The position numbers were made by a program, and so were the translations under genes. The notes under the pieces were generated by a model. The model saw nothing but the letters and a program-made list of their open reading frames with translations, was not told where the DNA came from and did not search any database. DNA of 64,000 nucleotides from Alitta virens (taxonomy: Eukaryota > Annelida > Polychaeta > Phyllodocida > Nereididae): positions 28,876,720 to 28,940,719 of the forward strand of contig OW028585.1 of the NCBI GenBank assembly GCA_932294295.1, in the 5' to 3' direction. Below are positions 38,501 to 55,040 of this stretch, in pieces (position 1 is the stretch's first letter; each line of letters starts with the position of its first letter).

Positions 38501-38882
38501 TGATTCTCCTTTTATTGCGAATCGAAAGACAAGCACAAAAGCAGACCAAATGCAGACTACACCCCAACCTAACGCACCTAGCCAAAGTGTTCCGGACATG
38601 AATTCGAACCTCGAGCAACCAAACTTACACACAATCATAATCGATTGTAGTTGCATCAGTTACATGGACATGGCCGGCTTGCACACTCTCAAGATGATAT
38701 GCTTAGAATACAAGCGAGCGGACATTGAGATCACCCTCGCTAACTGCTCATTCGCTCTGTCAAATACCCTCAGCAGAGCTGCAATGCAAGATAAATGTCC
38801 CACCTACCCCACAATTCATGACGCCGTCCTTGCGGCTCAGAACAAGACTTTTCAGAAATCCGAAATGGTGTCCAATATTTGA
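28379..38882 (+). CDS. SLC26: SLC26/SulP anion transporter with STAS domain
   Basis: SLC26 proteins are plasma-membrane anion exchangers or channels (chloride, bicarbonate, sulfate, oxalate) with 14 membrane helices and a cytosolic STAS domain. The large exon 36630-38882 encodes 747 residues from the ATG at 36639 without introns. It carries the SulP signature region (GDLIGGITVGVMHLPMGLAF, then PVVYGLYASFWPTLLYAFLG), hydrophobic segments to about residue 520, and a STAS domain from about 565 interrupted by a polar, Ser/Asp-rich insertion (about 590-660) before IIIDCSCISYMDMAGLHTL. A first coding exon is proposed at 28379-28477 (MADRENILEQQ..., 33 codons, donor GTGGGT); it joins in phase to the acceptor at 36629, giving about 783 residues. 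Oddity: the TM10 site has A420-P421-P422-R423 where SLC26 proteins usually have Ser-x-Ser-Arg. Paralogue identity is unresolved. Residue numbers count from 36639. Confidence 0.9.
28478..28985. repeat. (CAGT)n/(CATT)n/(CTAT)n microsatellite tract
   Basis: Starts immediately after the proposed SLC26 exon 1 donor: AGTCAGTC-type repeats to 28630, ATTC repeats at 28660-28690, CAGTCAAT repeats at 28800-28905 and CTAT/CTAC repeats at 28925-28975. The open frames seen here are repeat artefacts. Confidence 0.9.
29060..29300 (+). mobile_element. tRNA-derived SINE (family 3)
   Basis: Plus orientation: a degenerate B-box region GGTTGTGGGTCGCACCCC, then CAGCAGATCATCTGTAACTC, CCACCCAGGTGTAAA and GAGTTGAGAAAGACTCATGC. 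The reverse-oriented partner at 32555-32795 is better preserved. Confidence 0.65.
29862..30508. repeat. 17-bp ATTAAGACCACCTCACT array
   Basis: About 37 tandem units of TATTAAGACCACCTCAC with a higher-order pattern: a block containing CTATCAATCTCTTTATTAAG recurs twice about 140 bp apart. It begins after AAAACCCTGCATAAAGACC, a degenerate pogo-like end. Confidence 0.95.
30803..31415. repeat. Inverted partner array (AGTGAGGTGGTCTTAAT)
   Basis: Starts with ACAGTCAAACCCCACGATTA. From about 31070 it is an eroded array of the reverse complement of the 17-bp unit at 29862-30508. The two arrays face each other about 0.55 kb apart and could pair into a long stem. Confidence 0.85.
31416..32550. other. 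SLC26 intron, mostly unassigned
   Basis: Apart from four short TTTTTTGCTCTAACAC-type units at 31912-31992, I see only AT-rich sequence here. Confidence 0.5.
32555..32795 (-). mobile_element. tRNA-derived SINE (family 3), inverted copy
   Basis: The minus strand contains B box GGGTTCGAACCCCC and the body shared with the copy at 29.1 kb (TCTGTAACTCTTTGCTCCAC on minus). Together they form an inverted pair inside the SLC26 intron. Confidence 0.7.
32964..33109. mobile_element. Palindromic MITE (TACATGGCCAAATGTGC), long form
   Basis: Same ends, with an inner palindrome AACGCATGGTTTTTAGC...GCAAAAACCATGCG. The right arm is eroded (GGCACAATTGGTCGTGTGTA). Confidence 0.8.
34286..34417. mobile_element. 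132-bp MITE (TACCGTAACAGAGGGTATTA)
   Basis: Inverted ends TACCGTAACAGAGGGTATTA and TAATACCCTCTGTTACGGTA; inside, GTATTATCGACAC repeats and GTTAAC-rich middle. TA at both edges suggests a Tc1/mariner-type target. Related: 51485-51560 and 62089-62230. Confidence 0.85.
34884..35038. mobile_element. Palindromic MITE (TACATGGCCAAATGTGC), long form
   Basis: Ends TACCTGGCCAATTGTGCG and GGCACATTTGGCCATGTA. The inner palindrome is shared with the copy at 32964 but centred on the opposite strand. Confidence 0.85.
35590..35797 (-). mobile_element. tRNA-derived SINE (family 2)
   Basis: Head GTGGTCTAGTGGTAAGACAC and B box GGGTTCAATCCC on the minus strand, with the CCCATGGGGTAAATGTG body. It lies in the large SLC26 intron. 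Confidence 0.8.
35908..36181. mobile_element. MITE with GTGCAGTATAGCGGACCC ends, copy 2
   Basis: Same ends as copy 1 with a near-identical order of internal motifs (CATGACGTAAATATGCTTGA, CTTGGGGGCTACT). It lies in the SLC26 intron, 0.15 kb left of the CRE cluster. Confidence 0.85.
36329..36428 (+). promoter_or_regulatory. Three tandem CRE-like repeats upstream of SLC26 main exon
   Basis: A roughly 40-bp unit recurs three times, each centred on CATTGTGACGTCATCACAAT or a close variant; two copies hold the perfect CRE TGACGTCA (36333-36340, 36413-36420) and the middle one has TGATGTCA. The cluster lies 200-300 bp before the SLC26 splice acceptor, where it could act as an intronic enhancer or as an alternative promoter for the ATG at 36639. 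Binding is inferred. Confidence 0.4.
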
Positions 38883-39161
38883 ATACAATTTCAATCAAAT
38901 CCTACATTATTGAAACTAACTATTTTACAGAACTCCAGAGTATTCAATGGTGCAAGATTTTAACCTGAACTTACTTTATAATGTTAATCATTTTAATTGG
39001 CATAACAAATACACATTAATCATATTGTTTATTAGTGTCTAGATAAACCAGCTTCCGCTAAAAGGGGCCTGTGTTTTACCGATGACTCCAATCCTCACTT
39101 AAACAATATTTACTACCCAAAGCTTGTACACATACCCAAGCTACTAATAACTATACATATC

Positions 39162-39167
39162 AATAAA
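39162..39167 (+). terminator. Candidate poly(A) signal for SLC26
   Basis: AATAAA occurs 280 bp after the SLC26 stop codon, the first perfect hexamer on this strand downstream of it. No cleavage site can be confirmed. Confidence 0.3.
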
Positions 39168-39932
39168 TACATGGTACATACTTCATCCAAGGTTAATATA
39201 TATATATGCATACACGTTTATTAGATTAACAGAAGACTAGAAACCAATACTCATCTTAAATCTTTAAGGACTTTATATTGAATGCATTTATCTGATAATA
39301 ATCATGTATGAGCAATGCTAGCTCTGATGTCTGTGTGAAAGTCGACCGCTCGTGCCATCTATAGTGATTTTAATTAGCGGGCAAGCACTGCCCGGGCAGA
39401 GACAGCTCTGATGTATTAAAATGTAGTTGTATTAGTCCCATACCACGAAACAGTATTATAGTATTATGCTATCTAGTTATATTGACTCATGAAGTTGTGT
39501 ATTTACGTAGTATTTTTCTTTTTCATTTGTGAATCAAATGTACTAGAATTCAATACTGAGATTTCTTTTCTCAGTTTTTTCCTCTTTTTATTGCCTTTCA
39601 GCCCTGTTGTTCTGTGCAAGGTCCTTGTTTGGTGTCAACTGGAGACGCATGTATTGTACACGCAGACTTTCTGACCTTTTCGGAGCAATATTATGAGTGT
39701 GAAAGCATAATATTTCACCAAGCTACAAATTGCTAAAGAGAAGAAAAAACTTTCTGAAAGATATCTAAAAAGATGCATGCGTTACAGTGCGAGATAATCA
39801 TGATACTCAAGAGATATTTGTTTCGAGTACGTGTCGTATTCTTATGATAAGATTTCATAATTATGATAATTTTGAAGTTATTCCAATATGAGCTAATATG
39901 CAAAATGATGCGTGTTACAGTTTGAGGTATAA

Positions 39933-40174
39933 TACAGTCAGGTCCAAAACTTTACATACACTTGAACAAGATGTAAATGAAACTATGAATAAATGATGAA
40001 TAAATAATAAACCAAGTTGCCGCAACACGATTGAAAAATTGAAGGAAAAGGTGAGAATTGTTATCCGAATATGAAGTATAAATAACAGTGATTATTTCTT
40101 TGAGAGAAAATATACGTTAATGGAAGAGAACTGCATTCTGTTCCAAGTGAATGTGAACTATTGGCACGACTGTA
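39933..40174. mobile_element. Tc1/mariner-like MITE
   Basis: Left end TACAGTCAGGTCCAAAACTT...TACATACACTTG; the right end, reversed, reads TACAGTCGTGCCAATAGTTC...ACATTCACTTGG. The ACATACACTTG core is typical of Tc1-type ends, and TA flanks both. Noncoding, 242 bp. Confidence 0.65.
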
Positions 40175-40689
40175 TACATGGTATACATATAATTCCATAG
40201 TTGAAGAGCCAACCAAATAAGCCATATAAACCTCACAATATCCACGTCACAATGATTCATGTGTGCATGTGAAACTCCCAAAAAGCAAGTGGTATGTGCC
40301 AAGTCACCATCATGTGATAGTTATAAGTTATAAGTGACTGCTATATGAAACTTTAAAGACCTGTATAATGTTATTCAAAGTTAATAGTTGTTGTTAAGGT
40401 AATGTAAAATTTTTCTTCCAATTTTTGAAATGTTTATTTGTTGAAGGCGACTAAAACATTGATCTCATGATATGCTATCAGAAATTATAATCAATCAATA
40501 AATGGCATATATCAAATGCATTTTATCCTTCTACATTTTTCATGTTTAGATAATTAGATTGTTATAAGTATTATGATGTTAACATAGATCTACATTATTC
40601 AGATGTAAACATTCTTATCGCTTGACTGCAAAGATGCATGTATAACCAATAAATACATTTTAAGAAAATACTGAGTTGTTTTGCTTATG

Positions 40690-40815
40690 TTAAGGTACAT
40701 CATTAGGGTTTTATGTCCTGTATTTCTGCAGCTGATGGGCTAATTAGGACTGGGACTATAGCAATGAGATGGTGGATGAAACAGCCATCCAACTTAGGCT
40801 CGACCGGGAATTAAG
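40690..40815 (-). mobile_element. Truncated family-1 SINE
   Basis: The tail and the start of the B-box region of the same SINE are present; the sequence leaves the family within the tRNA head (GACCGGGAATTAAG). Confidence 0.75.
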
Positions 40816-43039
40816 CCTCATAACCTTTGCTCATAATCTTGTGCAATTGAACAAATAGAATGTAATCTCCCTGATCAAAATTACCAGCGGTAATTACTCT
40901 TAATTTGGACTTAAACAATGTTAAATAAATTTATGTTATTCGTTAAAGGACCCTGCAAGTAAAGCGGTCTTAAAATTTATGCGACGACTGCAAGGTGCCA
41001 GGTTACTTTGACCGTGACATCAATCATATTGGGCAACCTCAGGCTGACACCTAGCTAATTAATTAATATGACATGTTTTCCGAGCCACATTGGGGTTGAC
41101 TATCAGGTGTTCCTAAGAGAGGGGTTTGCTGTTTCCATAAATATGGTATTAATGTACTAGTTGTAGCTGCTGCCACCTGGAGTTTACATTGATAAAATAT
41201 CAAAATTTCTGCAACAAACCACAATGAAAAGCTTGCCATAACTGCGCATCTGATCAGATTAGAACAGTGATTGTAACATTATATATATGGGGGCCAGTCA
41301 ACTCACCCAAATATTTTTCGCCCTTGACATTTTTTTTTCCCCCCTGTGTGTTTGTTTGTACTACGATTGTATATATAAGATTAAGTAAAGTTATGAACTA
41401 CATATGTTAGAAGTTCTGGGTATATTATTCCATTATTGCGCATGTATGGTACATGTAAACGGCTGTTCCAGCGGATCGCAGACCACCATCATATAACAGC
41501 TTATAATATAACAGTATTATTAAAAGCTCGGAAGCTGTCTTCGTGCCATCAGCATACTTTTCCCACTGGCGGTAAAGCCGCTGTGTCGATCACTCATCTA
41601 TATATATGTACATTAGACAAATCAGAATTTCACCTGAGATTAGACGGTTCTGGTTCAAGTACCTCTTTGTGCTCCCTTAATTATACTTACACTTCTTTTG
41701 GGATTTAAAGTAGTCGTTTTAGTCCATGTGTAAAATGTATTTGTCGGATATAAAGTATGGAGTTAAATAGCATTGCTTACAGCATTTACTTTAACTTTAT
41801 AGCACTTTTGTTCTCTATCTCACATTGTTCTTTATATCTCAAAGAAAAGCTTGTTTTTATCAAGAAACTCGATTGCCACTTATGACTTGGCAAAATTTTG
41901 AGGGGAAAAAAAGCAGAGGAGGGCCGGGCTGGTGATTCAATAAGTTTGCTGTCGGCGACAGTCTAAGTTGGCTTCAACCAATGTTTTACTTACATACTTT
42001 ATTTATTCAATTTCCTATAACCCAATTCTTACTTCCCCTTAAAATATTAACATAACGTATTTCCTGGCCACTTTCTTGATGTCACTTTAACTGTCACAGA
42101 TACAATTCCACATAGGCCTATAGCGGTTACACTCCAACTACACATTCCGATCAACGAAAACAAAGGAATGGCACAACTCCGTGATAAACAAACATAAAAT
42201 TGAAACACACTACTTCAAAGAAAGCTGTCACATTGTTGGCTGTCAAACATCGCACAAGCTGTATTGAACCTGCCCATTATTTCCCAATTCAATGCCTTCA
42301 AAGTCATGACAATGGCAGCAAACGATAAACTACAGCAAAAAGTACTTACCTAAATTGATTTCAAGTCCGATTTTTGTTTCATTGGCCTAAATTTATTTCA
42401 AAATTAGTTGAGTTTCATATCATGTTCTAGATTTCTCACAAAAACAGGAAGTGCTCTTTTTGCAGTGAGAAATAGTAAAACACGCCTGACGCATGAGCCA
42501 ACAAGCGTTGCAACTGTCAAAATCAACCACTCTACACAAATGCAGGAAGTGTTGAGGACGGAAAACCAATTAAACGGTAAATTTAATTTTAACAGCTAGT
42601 AATTAATAAAACCATACGGATAATGTGACATCCTATGTTTACAAGTTTTTGCGAATTTAGAAATTAGGAATGGCAAAGCTGTCACTCTGCTATTAGTTCT
42701 ATAGATCAAGAGAGCAAACCTATTAGTTCTAATGCATGCATGTTCTAAGAAAGGCATAATTAATGTTCATTTAACTTATCTGGCAAACTAGTTAATAATA
42801 TTGTCAGGCTGTCAGCCAGCTATTTTCGTGAATATAAGCTAGTAGTGTGCCTGGGATGATCGGTACTATTATTATTATAAACATATATAATAAAACTTCA
42901 TTCCAGACACAAAAGCGGTCCATATACAATACAATCATATCATTATATTTTACGGGGCTAGCACCAACATATAACAGCTGAATCCAGTGATTTAATCCTG
43001 GATGTAAAAGCAAGACTAGTCAGAGCAATATTTTTGATA

Positions 43040-43570
43040 ATACCATTTGTTGATGTGGCAAGTCTACACATGAATTTATAGACATAATTTCAAATGGCTG
43101 CAGAGCGGCTTTTAGTATGAAATACTGTACAGAGTAAACTGTTACTATCATATTTGGAAAAACCTAGCAGAATCTTGAACACGGTATGATAAGCAATCTG
43201 CAGCTTCCTAATACTGACTTTGCTATAACTCCACCATAGGTGCGCAGTATACATTGGTGAGCAGTAGCTCTGAAATAGAATTAATTTGACATCAACAGAA
43301 CACATATTAAACTTCCTTATGAGGGAATTGCCCTGAGCATGTCTACATTGTCGCTTAATGTCAAGATCATCATTCTGATAAATCGCTGGCAAGATAATGG
43401 CCCAAATATTTTGTACTTGACAAAACTTTTATACACACACTCATTATTCAGGTAAACAGAGTCATACAAGTAAGCAGTTTCACCTTTTGGACGGAATATC
43501 ATAGAAACACTCTTATGAGAATTGAAAATAACATCATGAGTCTCAGCAAAGTTACCTACATTGTGAACAT
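43040..43570 (-). mobile_element. LINE reverse transcriptase C-terminal fragment
   Basis: The minus strand encodes NSHKSVSMIFRPKGE, then, after a frame change near 43390, DDLDIKRQCRHAQGNSLIRK, KFNMCSVDVKLILFQSYCSP and TAHLWWSYSKVSIRKLQIAY, the typical post-YADD thumb and C-terminal region of non-LTR RTs. Both ends are lost and at least one frameshift is present. It is a different copy, and probably a different subfamily, from the fragment at 17.7-19.0 kb. Confidence 0.75.
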
Positions 43571-43732
43571 TAATTCAGTCATTATTGAATTTATGACATT
43601 GTGATGTACATTTTATGGAATTTGTTATTATAATACAAATATAGCTAAAGAGCTGACATAACCCCAACAATAAAGACCAATGTAATGTTGAAATTATTAT
43701 TGATGATGTAAGCCTAGGCTATAACTAACTGG

Positions 43733-43866
43733 CGTGGATTTAGAGAGGGGTGCTGCCCCCCTCCCCCCCCCCTGTTCGGCACCGAAATATAGCCATTACT
43801 CAGAGGGAGGCACAGGTGTTTCTATTACTCCCCCCCCCCCGTCTGTTTTCTGGATCCGCCGCTGAC
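43733..43866. mobile_element. GC-rich MITE, diverged relative
   Basis: Inverted GGATTTAGAG / CTGGATCCGCC ends with two poly-C tracts, similar in design to 50553-50702. Confidence 0.55.
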
Positions 43867-44152
43867 TTACGCACATGGTCTTATCATTTTTTATTAGCAC
43901 TGCAAAACCTGTTATTATAGGTCATTTTCAGTAACTAGAACAGCATTGTGCATATATGCATGTAATCTGATAATCAAATGGTTTCACTTTCCTAGAAATT
44001 ACAGATATTTTTTTGTTTGAACTTTCGGTATCCTAAAAGTGACGAAAAATCCAACTCTACTTTCTTGTGCAGCAGCTCTGTAAAGTTGATCAGATTTATA
44101 CCCCGGTTATTTATATATTAATAATTGTAGCATTCTATCTTCAGATTACAAC

Positions 44153-45486
<1,334 letters not shown>

Positions 45487-48435
45487 TTAATCGTACAGCC
45501 AACTCTTGTGAAATTTTGACACGGAATTGGGAACAAATTCACCAGTCGTAAAGAATTCTAAAATCTCGAAGAAGTCTTTCAAAAGAGCTTTTATGAGACC
45601 ATAGTTTTATGAAGCATTCATGCTCCTGCAGTCCTTTTGATATTCTGATCATGTCTGATTTCAATGGCTTTTGCATAGTTTTTCAACTGCAAAGTTGACA
45701 TTACTGAAATATGAAAAGTGGATCATGGTGCTTTCATAACAACTGTTTCAAAGGAAATATTTTTAATGGATGAATTCTTTCAACTTTATGGTGCATCATT
45801 TTAACGCCATTGCTATGATAACCCGTGCTTTTACGAACTATTTTTAAAATATCACGGACGACAACAGTGTCATTTGCAATGTGCTCAATGCTCCTTGTAT
45901 GTTGCTTGCTTATTTGCTTATATGAACAGGCAGATGTAATGATGAGATTAGGCTAGGAGTCCACACTATGGTAGACATTTACCCTATGGGCGGGGTCTTT
46001 TGCTTGTCCCAGCATAGACCAAAGTACAAGGCACCACTAATTTAAAGTCTCATGTGACTAAGAGATAATGGCTCATGATGTGTGCCTGGGCTGGCGATAA
46101 ACCCTCTCGAGCAGAGAAAGTGAGAAACTGGTCAGCATACAACAGTAGACCCCAGAGGTGCCACCAAAACTTGCCGTCGTTTAGGCTTTTAGCTGAGTTT
46201 AGTCAATAGCTTTCATAGCCGCCACTAAATTTTAAAGAACAGACGCCGCCGAAATTTTGCAACTAAAACTGACAGTTAAACTGTAAGAAAGGCTCACAAT
46301 AACTGCCCTGGTGAAATGCAAAAAATAGACTTATTGTGACGACGGGAGTTTGTGGATGATTAAAGGTTTGTTACTCTTGAAATTTATTGATGCATTCAAT
46401 ATTTTTTGTGAAAACACTTTTTTCATGATCTGTGAATATCATGAATGTGTTCAAGTAGCACTAGTCAGGCATATTTTGGTGAGGGTCTGTGAATTTATAT
46501 ATAGTTAGTCTGATTTTAATCGGCTAGAAGATAGTCATCAAAAATTACTTAAGTCAGTAAGTTAGTCTAAGTTAGTCATTTTTGGGTTTAGTTAGAGGAC
46601 CATGACTGAAGTGACTCCAGGGTCTAACAAACAGCCCAGGCCAATGCTTTGACCACCAAAGAAAAAAATTCTTCACAGAATCCTGCATTTAACGGTCTTT
46701 CAAGGACTCGTAGACATCACGAAAAACATTGCTTCGATATTTAAATTATATCATTGTGAACAACTGGACTAACATTGGACTGCAGTATGTTAATTGCAGT
46801 ATAATTGTTTCAAATATGCATTTTTTTTTCTTCCAGTGTGGTCCATGGTGGCTAGTAGTTTCACAAGCATTGACTTTTAAACTGCAAGTCTTCCATCAAA
46901 GACTTATTGTTATCTACTCAAAAAATGACTCTTTCATATTCATGAAATGACTTTTCATTCTTATATGAGGACAGATTCTGGCATACATCTTGTGGGCATG
47001 AAGTTTTGACCATTTTATTATCATGAATAAAAACATATCCTGTATTCCGGACAAGGCTCAAACTTTTGTGTTCTTGTTTATGCGGTTTTGAAGAATCGCG
47101 GTAATGCAAATGATTTAATTTAGTTTGGTGCATTTTATATCCTTTTACTCTACAGTGTGTTAACATTCGTCATATTTTAAATTGTTACATCTGTGCCACA
47201 TTTCGTCTTGGAACGAACCATGATGATTTTTGGTATCGACATTTGCACAGATTATCATTTGGCTGGGACCTGCCTAAGCGTAAACGCGATAGACAGGTCG
47301 CCTCTACCTATCCCGAATGGCTGATTGGCCAAGAACTGAATTTTCTGATTGGCTGTGCTATTTTTAGACTGGGGAACACGTTCCGGTCCACGCATTTCCA
47401 ATGTTAAAGCCTAGGATGCGCATGTACGCTACCAGGAGGAATCCCTCCTGGTAAATGGCAGCCCCTACCTGCGTACTGTGTCAGCTAGTCGCAGCGGGCC
47501 AGCGAAAGATTATCATTTGATGTGTAAGTCTATTGCTGAACAGAAATACCAATTATATGAAACATTGTCATTTTTATTCAATTTCAAGTTTCAATAATAT
47601 ACATTCAATAATACACTAACATACAATCATCACACTCATTAAATACAGCAAGTGCTTACCGAAAAGGATTTTCCAAGCAAATATACGGACCACCTAGCAT
47701 ACATCAAAGTTTTGTATGGTTCTTTGGTTAATTATCATTTTGTACAATAAATATATAATTTCGTCAATAAATAAATAATCATAGCCCAATAGTCTGTGAG
47801 AGACGCAGAACATGCCGATGGTGTTGTCATTATCAACAGTTTGGTGATGTCGACATTTGTTGATAATTTCTGGACCCAAAATAAGACATAATATTATATG
47901 CCTAACGTCTGCAAAGTTGGGCAAAAGTTCGGCAGACTTTGGGCCCATAGTATGTTTTCAGGGCTGTTGTTTACTGAGAAACAGCTTCAGTTTTAAATCT
48001 ATCATTAAACTGCTCTCAAGCTTTGGAATTGTTTGACTTCATTTTTCACACATTAATCATTTACATCATGTTCATAGCAACAAGAGTGATGAATACACGC
48101 AATCGGATTAAAAAGAAATCAAGACTGAAATGAATCGCAAATAAACGAGTGAATTACATACATATTAAGACAAGTTACACATCATTCTCCGAGAATATCA
48201 ACTAACACCTTAATTTGCACTTATATAATTGCAATCTTGCATCTCAATGCTTATCATTGCACTTCAATTGCAATCACATTCAAACCGAAGAAGCAGTCCT
48301 GCTCATGCACCTTTCATAGTTGACGAGTTCACGCATTCATAAATAGAATAATCTAAACGACAATCACATAACAAGCATCCCTTATTTGCTCGTAACACAT
48401 ACGTTGATTGGCCACTTCCATACGTCAGTTTGCAT
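45487..48435. other. DUSP3-like 3' flank and intergenic, with a small promoter-like stretch
   Basis: Includes a degenerate SINE at 45.9 kb. Around 47310-47520 the sequence becomes less AT-rich, with two CTGATTGGC inverted CCAAT boxes (47320-47328, 47349-47357) and the palindrome ACCAGGAGG...CCTCCTGGT (47430-47451). No exon was found next to it. Confidence 0.4.
45905..46110 (-). mobile_element. Degenerate family-2 SINE
   Basis: The body is recognisable (GTAATGATGAGAT, ACATTTACCCTATGGG, ACAAGGCACCACTAATTTAA); the tRNA head is heavily eroded. It lies in the DUSP3-like 3' flank. Confidence 0.6.
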
Positions 48436-51684
<3,249 letters not shown>

Positions 51685-52290
51685 GTTGACAAATTTTTCC
51701 CAGGTTTTCGTTTAAAAGGTTGTTAAATTTTGCTTGATCTGAAAGGCAATACAAATTAAAGAAATTATATACCCGTTTGATTCAATTTCAATACTGACAA
51801 AAAATTATGTAAATAGTCTCGTAACCCTACATGTATATTAAATTAATATATCATAAAGCACATATATTGTATTTAAATAATGCCTATGACTAGGTCTAAT
51901 CCTTTCTGTAGCCAAGACAGGCATTTAGGTAAGTAATTTTAATAAAACTAAAAAGCATTACAATATATATATCCAAGCTTTCAATTTCAAATTCTTCTGG
52001 CCTGGATCTAGGGACCACCTGCTGGGGTGACAGGTCCTGGCCAGGCTAGTAGTGAAGGTTCAGAATCGCCACAAAGCCCTAATTTCGTCAATTAAAATCT
52101 CTCTTAATATACCATACTTCACTATACTGTCCCCATAGACTTACTGCGTATATCGTTGTTTCATATCCTACGAAATATTTAGCATAAATGAGCAATACTT
52201 ACCGAGAATTTCACTAAAATCAGATCCGTCTTCCCACACCTTGTCTCAGTGCAGAGCCGCCATACTAGAATGGCTCTTCCAACATCCCCC
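51685..52290 (-). promoter_or_regulatory. UBE2E 5' leader: noncoding exon, leader intron and uORF
   Basis: The coding exon starts at an acceptor (CCTTTCAG, exon from 51739), leaving 55 nt of leader before the ATG. A matching donor CTCG|GTAAGT ends a likely noncoding exon at 52203. Above it is AGTATGGCGGCTCTGC (ATG at 52263), a YY1-like promoter-proximal motif that also opens a five-codon uORF (MAALH, 52246-52263). The transcription start probably lies around 52270-52300. Splice sites are visible; the promoter role is inferred. Confidence 0.5.
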
Positions 52291-53297
52291 TCCAATAAAA
52301 TAGACAAGGAATTTTAATTTAGTGATGCACAATTTTTTCTCCATAAATGCATGAGCGATTAAATTAGATTTGTCCCAAATAATTTTTGTGTTGTTTTTAA
52401 ACTGATCAAATGTAAAGGTATCGCCAAATGTACGCTTAAAGTAGATTTTTTCATAACCATCCTACAACTTCCGGAGGGGGGTAACCACTACAGGGAATGT
52501 CCTCACCTCGTAAATCAGAAGGGGGGAGGGGGGGGGGGGGGAGAGAGCCTTGAACAGATGTCAAAGGTCAACCATGCAGAAAATCGGTCATTAAAAAATC
52601 TCCCTAAAAAGTTAAAGATTTCTTAGTTTGCCATGAAAAGTAATGTGGAAATAAAAAACAAGCCATAATTATGAAGAATTATTATGCAGTTTATTGGCAT
52701 TTGCAGCTTTTACAGAAACAATTTAGGAAAGCCAAAAACATGAAAAATACATTAAATGTATGTCAGCATTAAAATTTTGTACTGCGATAGTTAACATGCC
52801 ATATTAACAGGTAACAGATTTTATTATCCAATCTTATCAATTGAACCAATAAAACTTAGAAACTGACATATTTGGAAGAGAAGGAGTTATACACAGCGAA
52901 ATTTTATCAAAATCAAGTTTTAAGTTACGTTTTCAAGGCACAACATGTCATATAAATAATTTAAAAATCACACCCATGTGCTGATCAATTGAGACATTAA
53001 ACTTCGAAGCTAGCTAGCAACAACATAATATAGAGAGTCATGGTAAACTTACCATAATTAATAAGTGATCGTTTAACAAAAATTGCACTTTATAATAACA
53101 ATTATATATATCCTAGATATGTATTTGTAAAAGTAGAAAGATTGATATATATATATAGTCTAACTCCTAAAGTACAAAAGCTTAAGTCACCAAATGTAAA
53201 AATTATAACAAAATATAATATCATTGCAAGAAATAGCATAATATGTAAATATATTAAATATTATAACTGCCTTTGAAGTTGTCATTGTCACTTAGCA

Positions 53298-53442
53298 TAA
53301 ATATAGCTGTCAATCCTATAATATAATATAATATAATATAATATAATATAATATAATATAATATAATAATATTATATTACATTACATTATATTATATTAT
53401 ATTATAACTATGATTATGATAGGATTGACAGCTATTTATACT
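53298..53442. repeat. Inverted repeat with TATAA microsatellite core
   Basis: AAATATAGCTGTCAATCCTA and TAGGATTGACAGCTATTTAT flank an (ATATA)n/(TTATA)n core that is itself self-complementary, so the whole 145 bp can fold into one hairpin. Probably an old MITE expanded by slippage. Confidence 0.75.
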
Positions 53443-53890
53443 ATTATAAAGACATTTCCAGTAGCTTGTATAAAGATTATAGTACAAGTACTTGGCTATT
53501 TCTAATGACATCAGTCAATCTACAACCACATTTTATAAAAATTACCAATATTTTAATATTTAAAACTGAGACAGAATCAATTGTAAAAAGGCACATTATT
53601 CATACCATTGGTTTTTTTTTTAAATATATATCATCACATAAAAGATTCCAATTCAAGCTAATAGTTTATTGAGCTTTTCGTGATTCTGGTCGCAGCAACA
53701 GATGACTCTGAAACAACTTATGCTTTTTATAAAATCAATTAGCAGCCTTTTACAACATGCACATGTAAGGCTTATTTGTTGAAGATGTATACTGCAACCT
53801 TACGAACAATTTATCAATTAAAGGCACCTAAAAAATTAGATTTCTATAAAAAGTTTTTAACTGTTATATTATACATAAAACTTTACATTT

Positions 53891-54155
53891 CCCTTAGGGA
53901 TGTTCCATTTAAAAGTGCGGGGTGGAGATGGACAGGAACATTTTCAGACACCCCACCAGCCCCCTTTTTTTAAGACAACCCCCCCCCCCCCCCCCCCCCC
54001 ACTGCTTCTTTTTTAAAATTAAGATATTAAGAAATACTGGTCATCCACCCCTCTCCCCCTCTTTTTCTCTTTTAGAGATCCCCCTCCCTAGCTTTTTCAA
54101 AAAGGTTCCTGTCCGCCCCCACCCCACACTTTTAAGTGGAACAGCCCTTTAAGGG
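53891..54155. mobile_element. MITE with GGGCTGTTCCATTTAAAAGTG ends
   Basis: Left CCTTAGGGATGTTCCATTTA...AAAGTG; right CACTTTTAAGTGGAACAGCC...CTTTAAGGG. Long poly-C stretches inside. Related copies: 54925-55040 (left end lost) and 56722-56898. Confidence 0.8.
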
Positions 54156-54924
54156 CACATTCTTCAATGAAGTCGCATAAAATGTTGCAACAGTGTCATG
54201 GTTCAATGATTCATCTTCGTAGTAATTAATGATATCAATATACAATATTCTTAAAAAGTAAATCATAACTAATACTACACAAACCCTCAATTTGACAAGA
54301 CAGCAATTAAAACCCTTGTACAATAAATGATGTAATGTCATAAAATTAAACTTGCAGAAACCCTCAAGTCAAATAATTGACTCAAAAAGGAAAAATTATC
54401 TATAAAGTAAAACTTAAAACAAGTCTTGCAAGAAAATCTAACTTTTTAAATGAATTACTTGTCTAAGTAACTCTTCAGTTTTCATATATTCGTTCCATTC
54501 ACAAATCATTCTTAACGAACAACCAATCACTCGCAATTTGTACCTGAGACCAATTCATGAATCAAAACCAGAGGATTTCTAAATATTCAGAATTTTTTTA
54601 AAACAAAAACAATTCCTATTTTACCTAATAGATAATAACTATTTTATACATAACAGATTTTGTACAATTTCGGCAATAAAATACATTATACCCACAACTA
54701 TGTTAGAACAAACAAATCATTCAGAATCAATTTACATGAATTTTTCCATTTAAGACAAAAACATTCAATAATTTTCTCTTTCATTCTCACCTGATCGATA
54801 CAAATACTCATACAAAATGTATGCAAATAAGATAAAATATTGACTGCTTTAGACTAGATGGCATTATAATAGCTTGATAACAACACATGTACCTCTATTG
54901 CTGGACTGAATGACACACCCGCCT

Positions 54925-55040
54925 TTTTTTAAATTAAGATATTAAAAAAAATACTGGTCATCCACCCCACCCCTCCCCTCTCCCTGCTTTTTCAAAAAGC
55001 TTCCGATTACCCTAACACTTTTAAATGGAACAGCCCTTAA
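54925..55040. mobile_element. Left-truncated copy of the GTTCCATTTAAAAGTG MITE
   Basis: Shares AAATTAAGATATTAA, ACTGGTCATCCACCCC and the right end ACACTTTTAAATGGAACAGC with the copy at 53891. Confidence 0.75.

Larger units (their letters stand above)
38883..42990. other. SLC26 3' flank / intergenic
   Basis: Contains the SLC26 3' UTR, a Tc1-like MITE and a truncated SINE. The rest, including short open frames at 39489 and 41436, shows no coding signal that I can defend. Confidence 0.5.

Noticed and set aside
38256..38656. Minus-strand ORFs of about 120 codons under SLC26
   Set aside because: Antisense shadows of the STAS-domain coding region.
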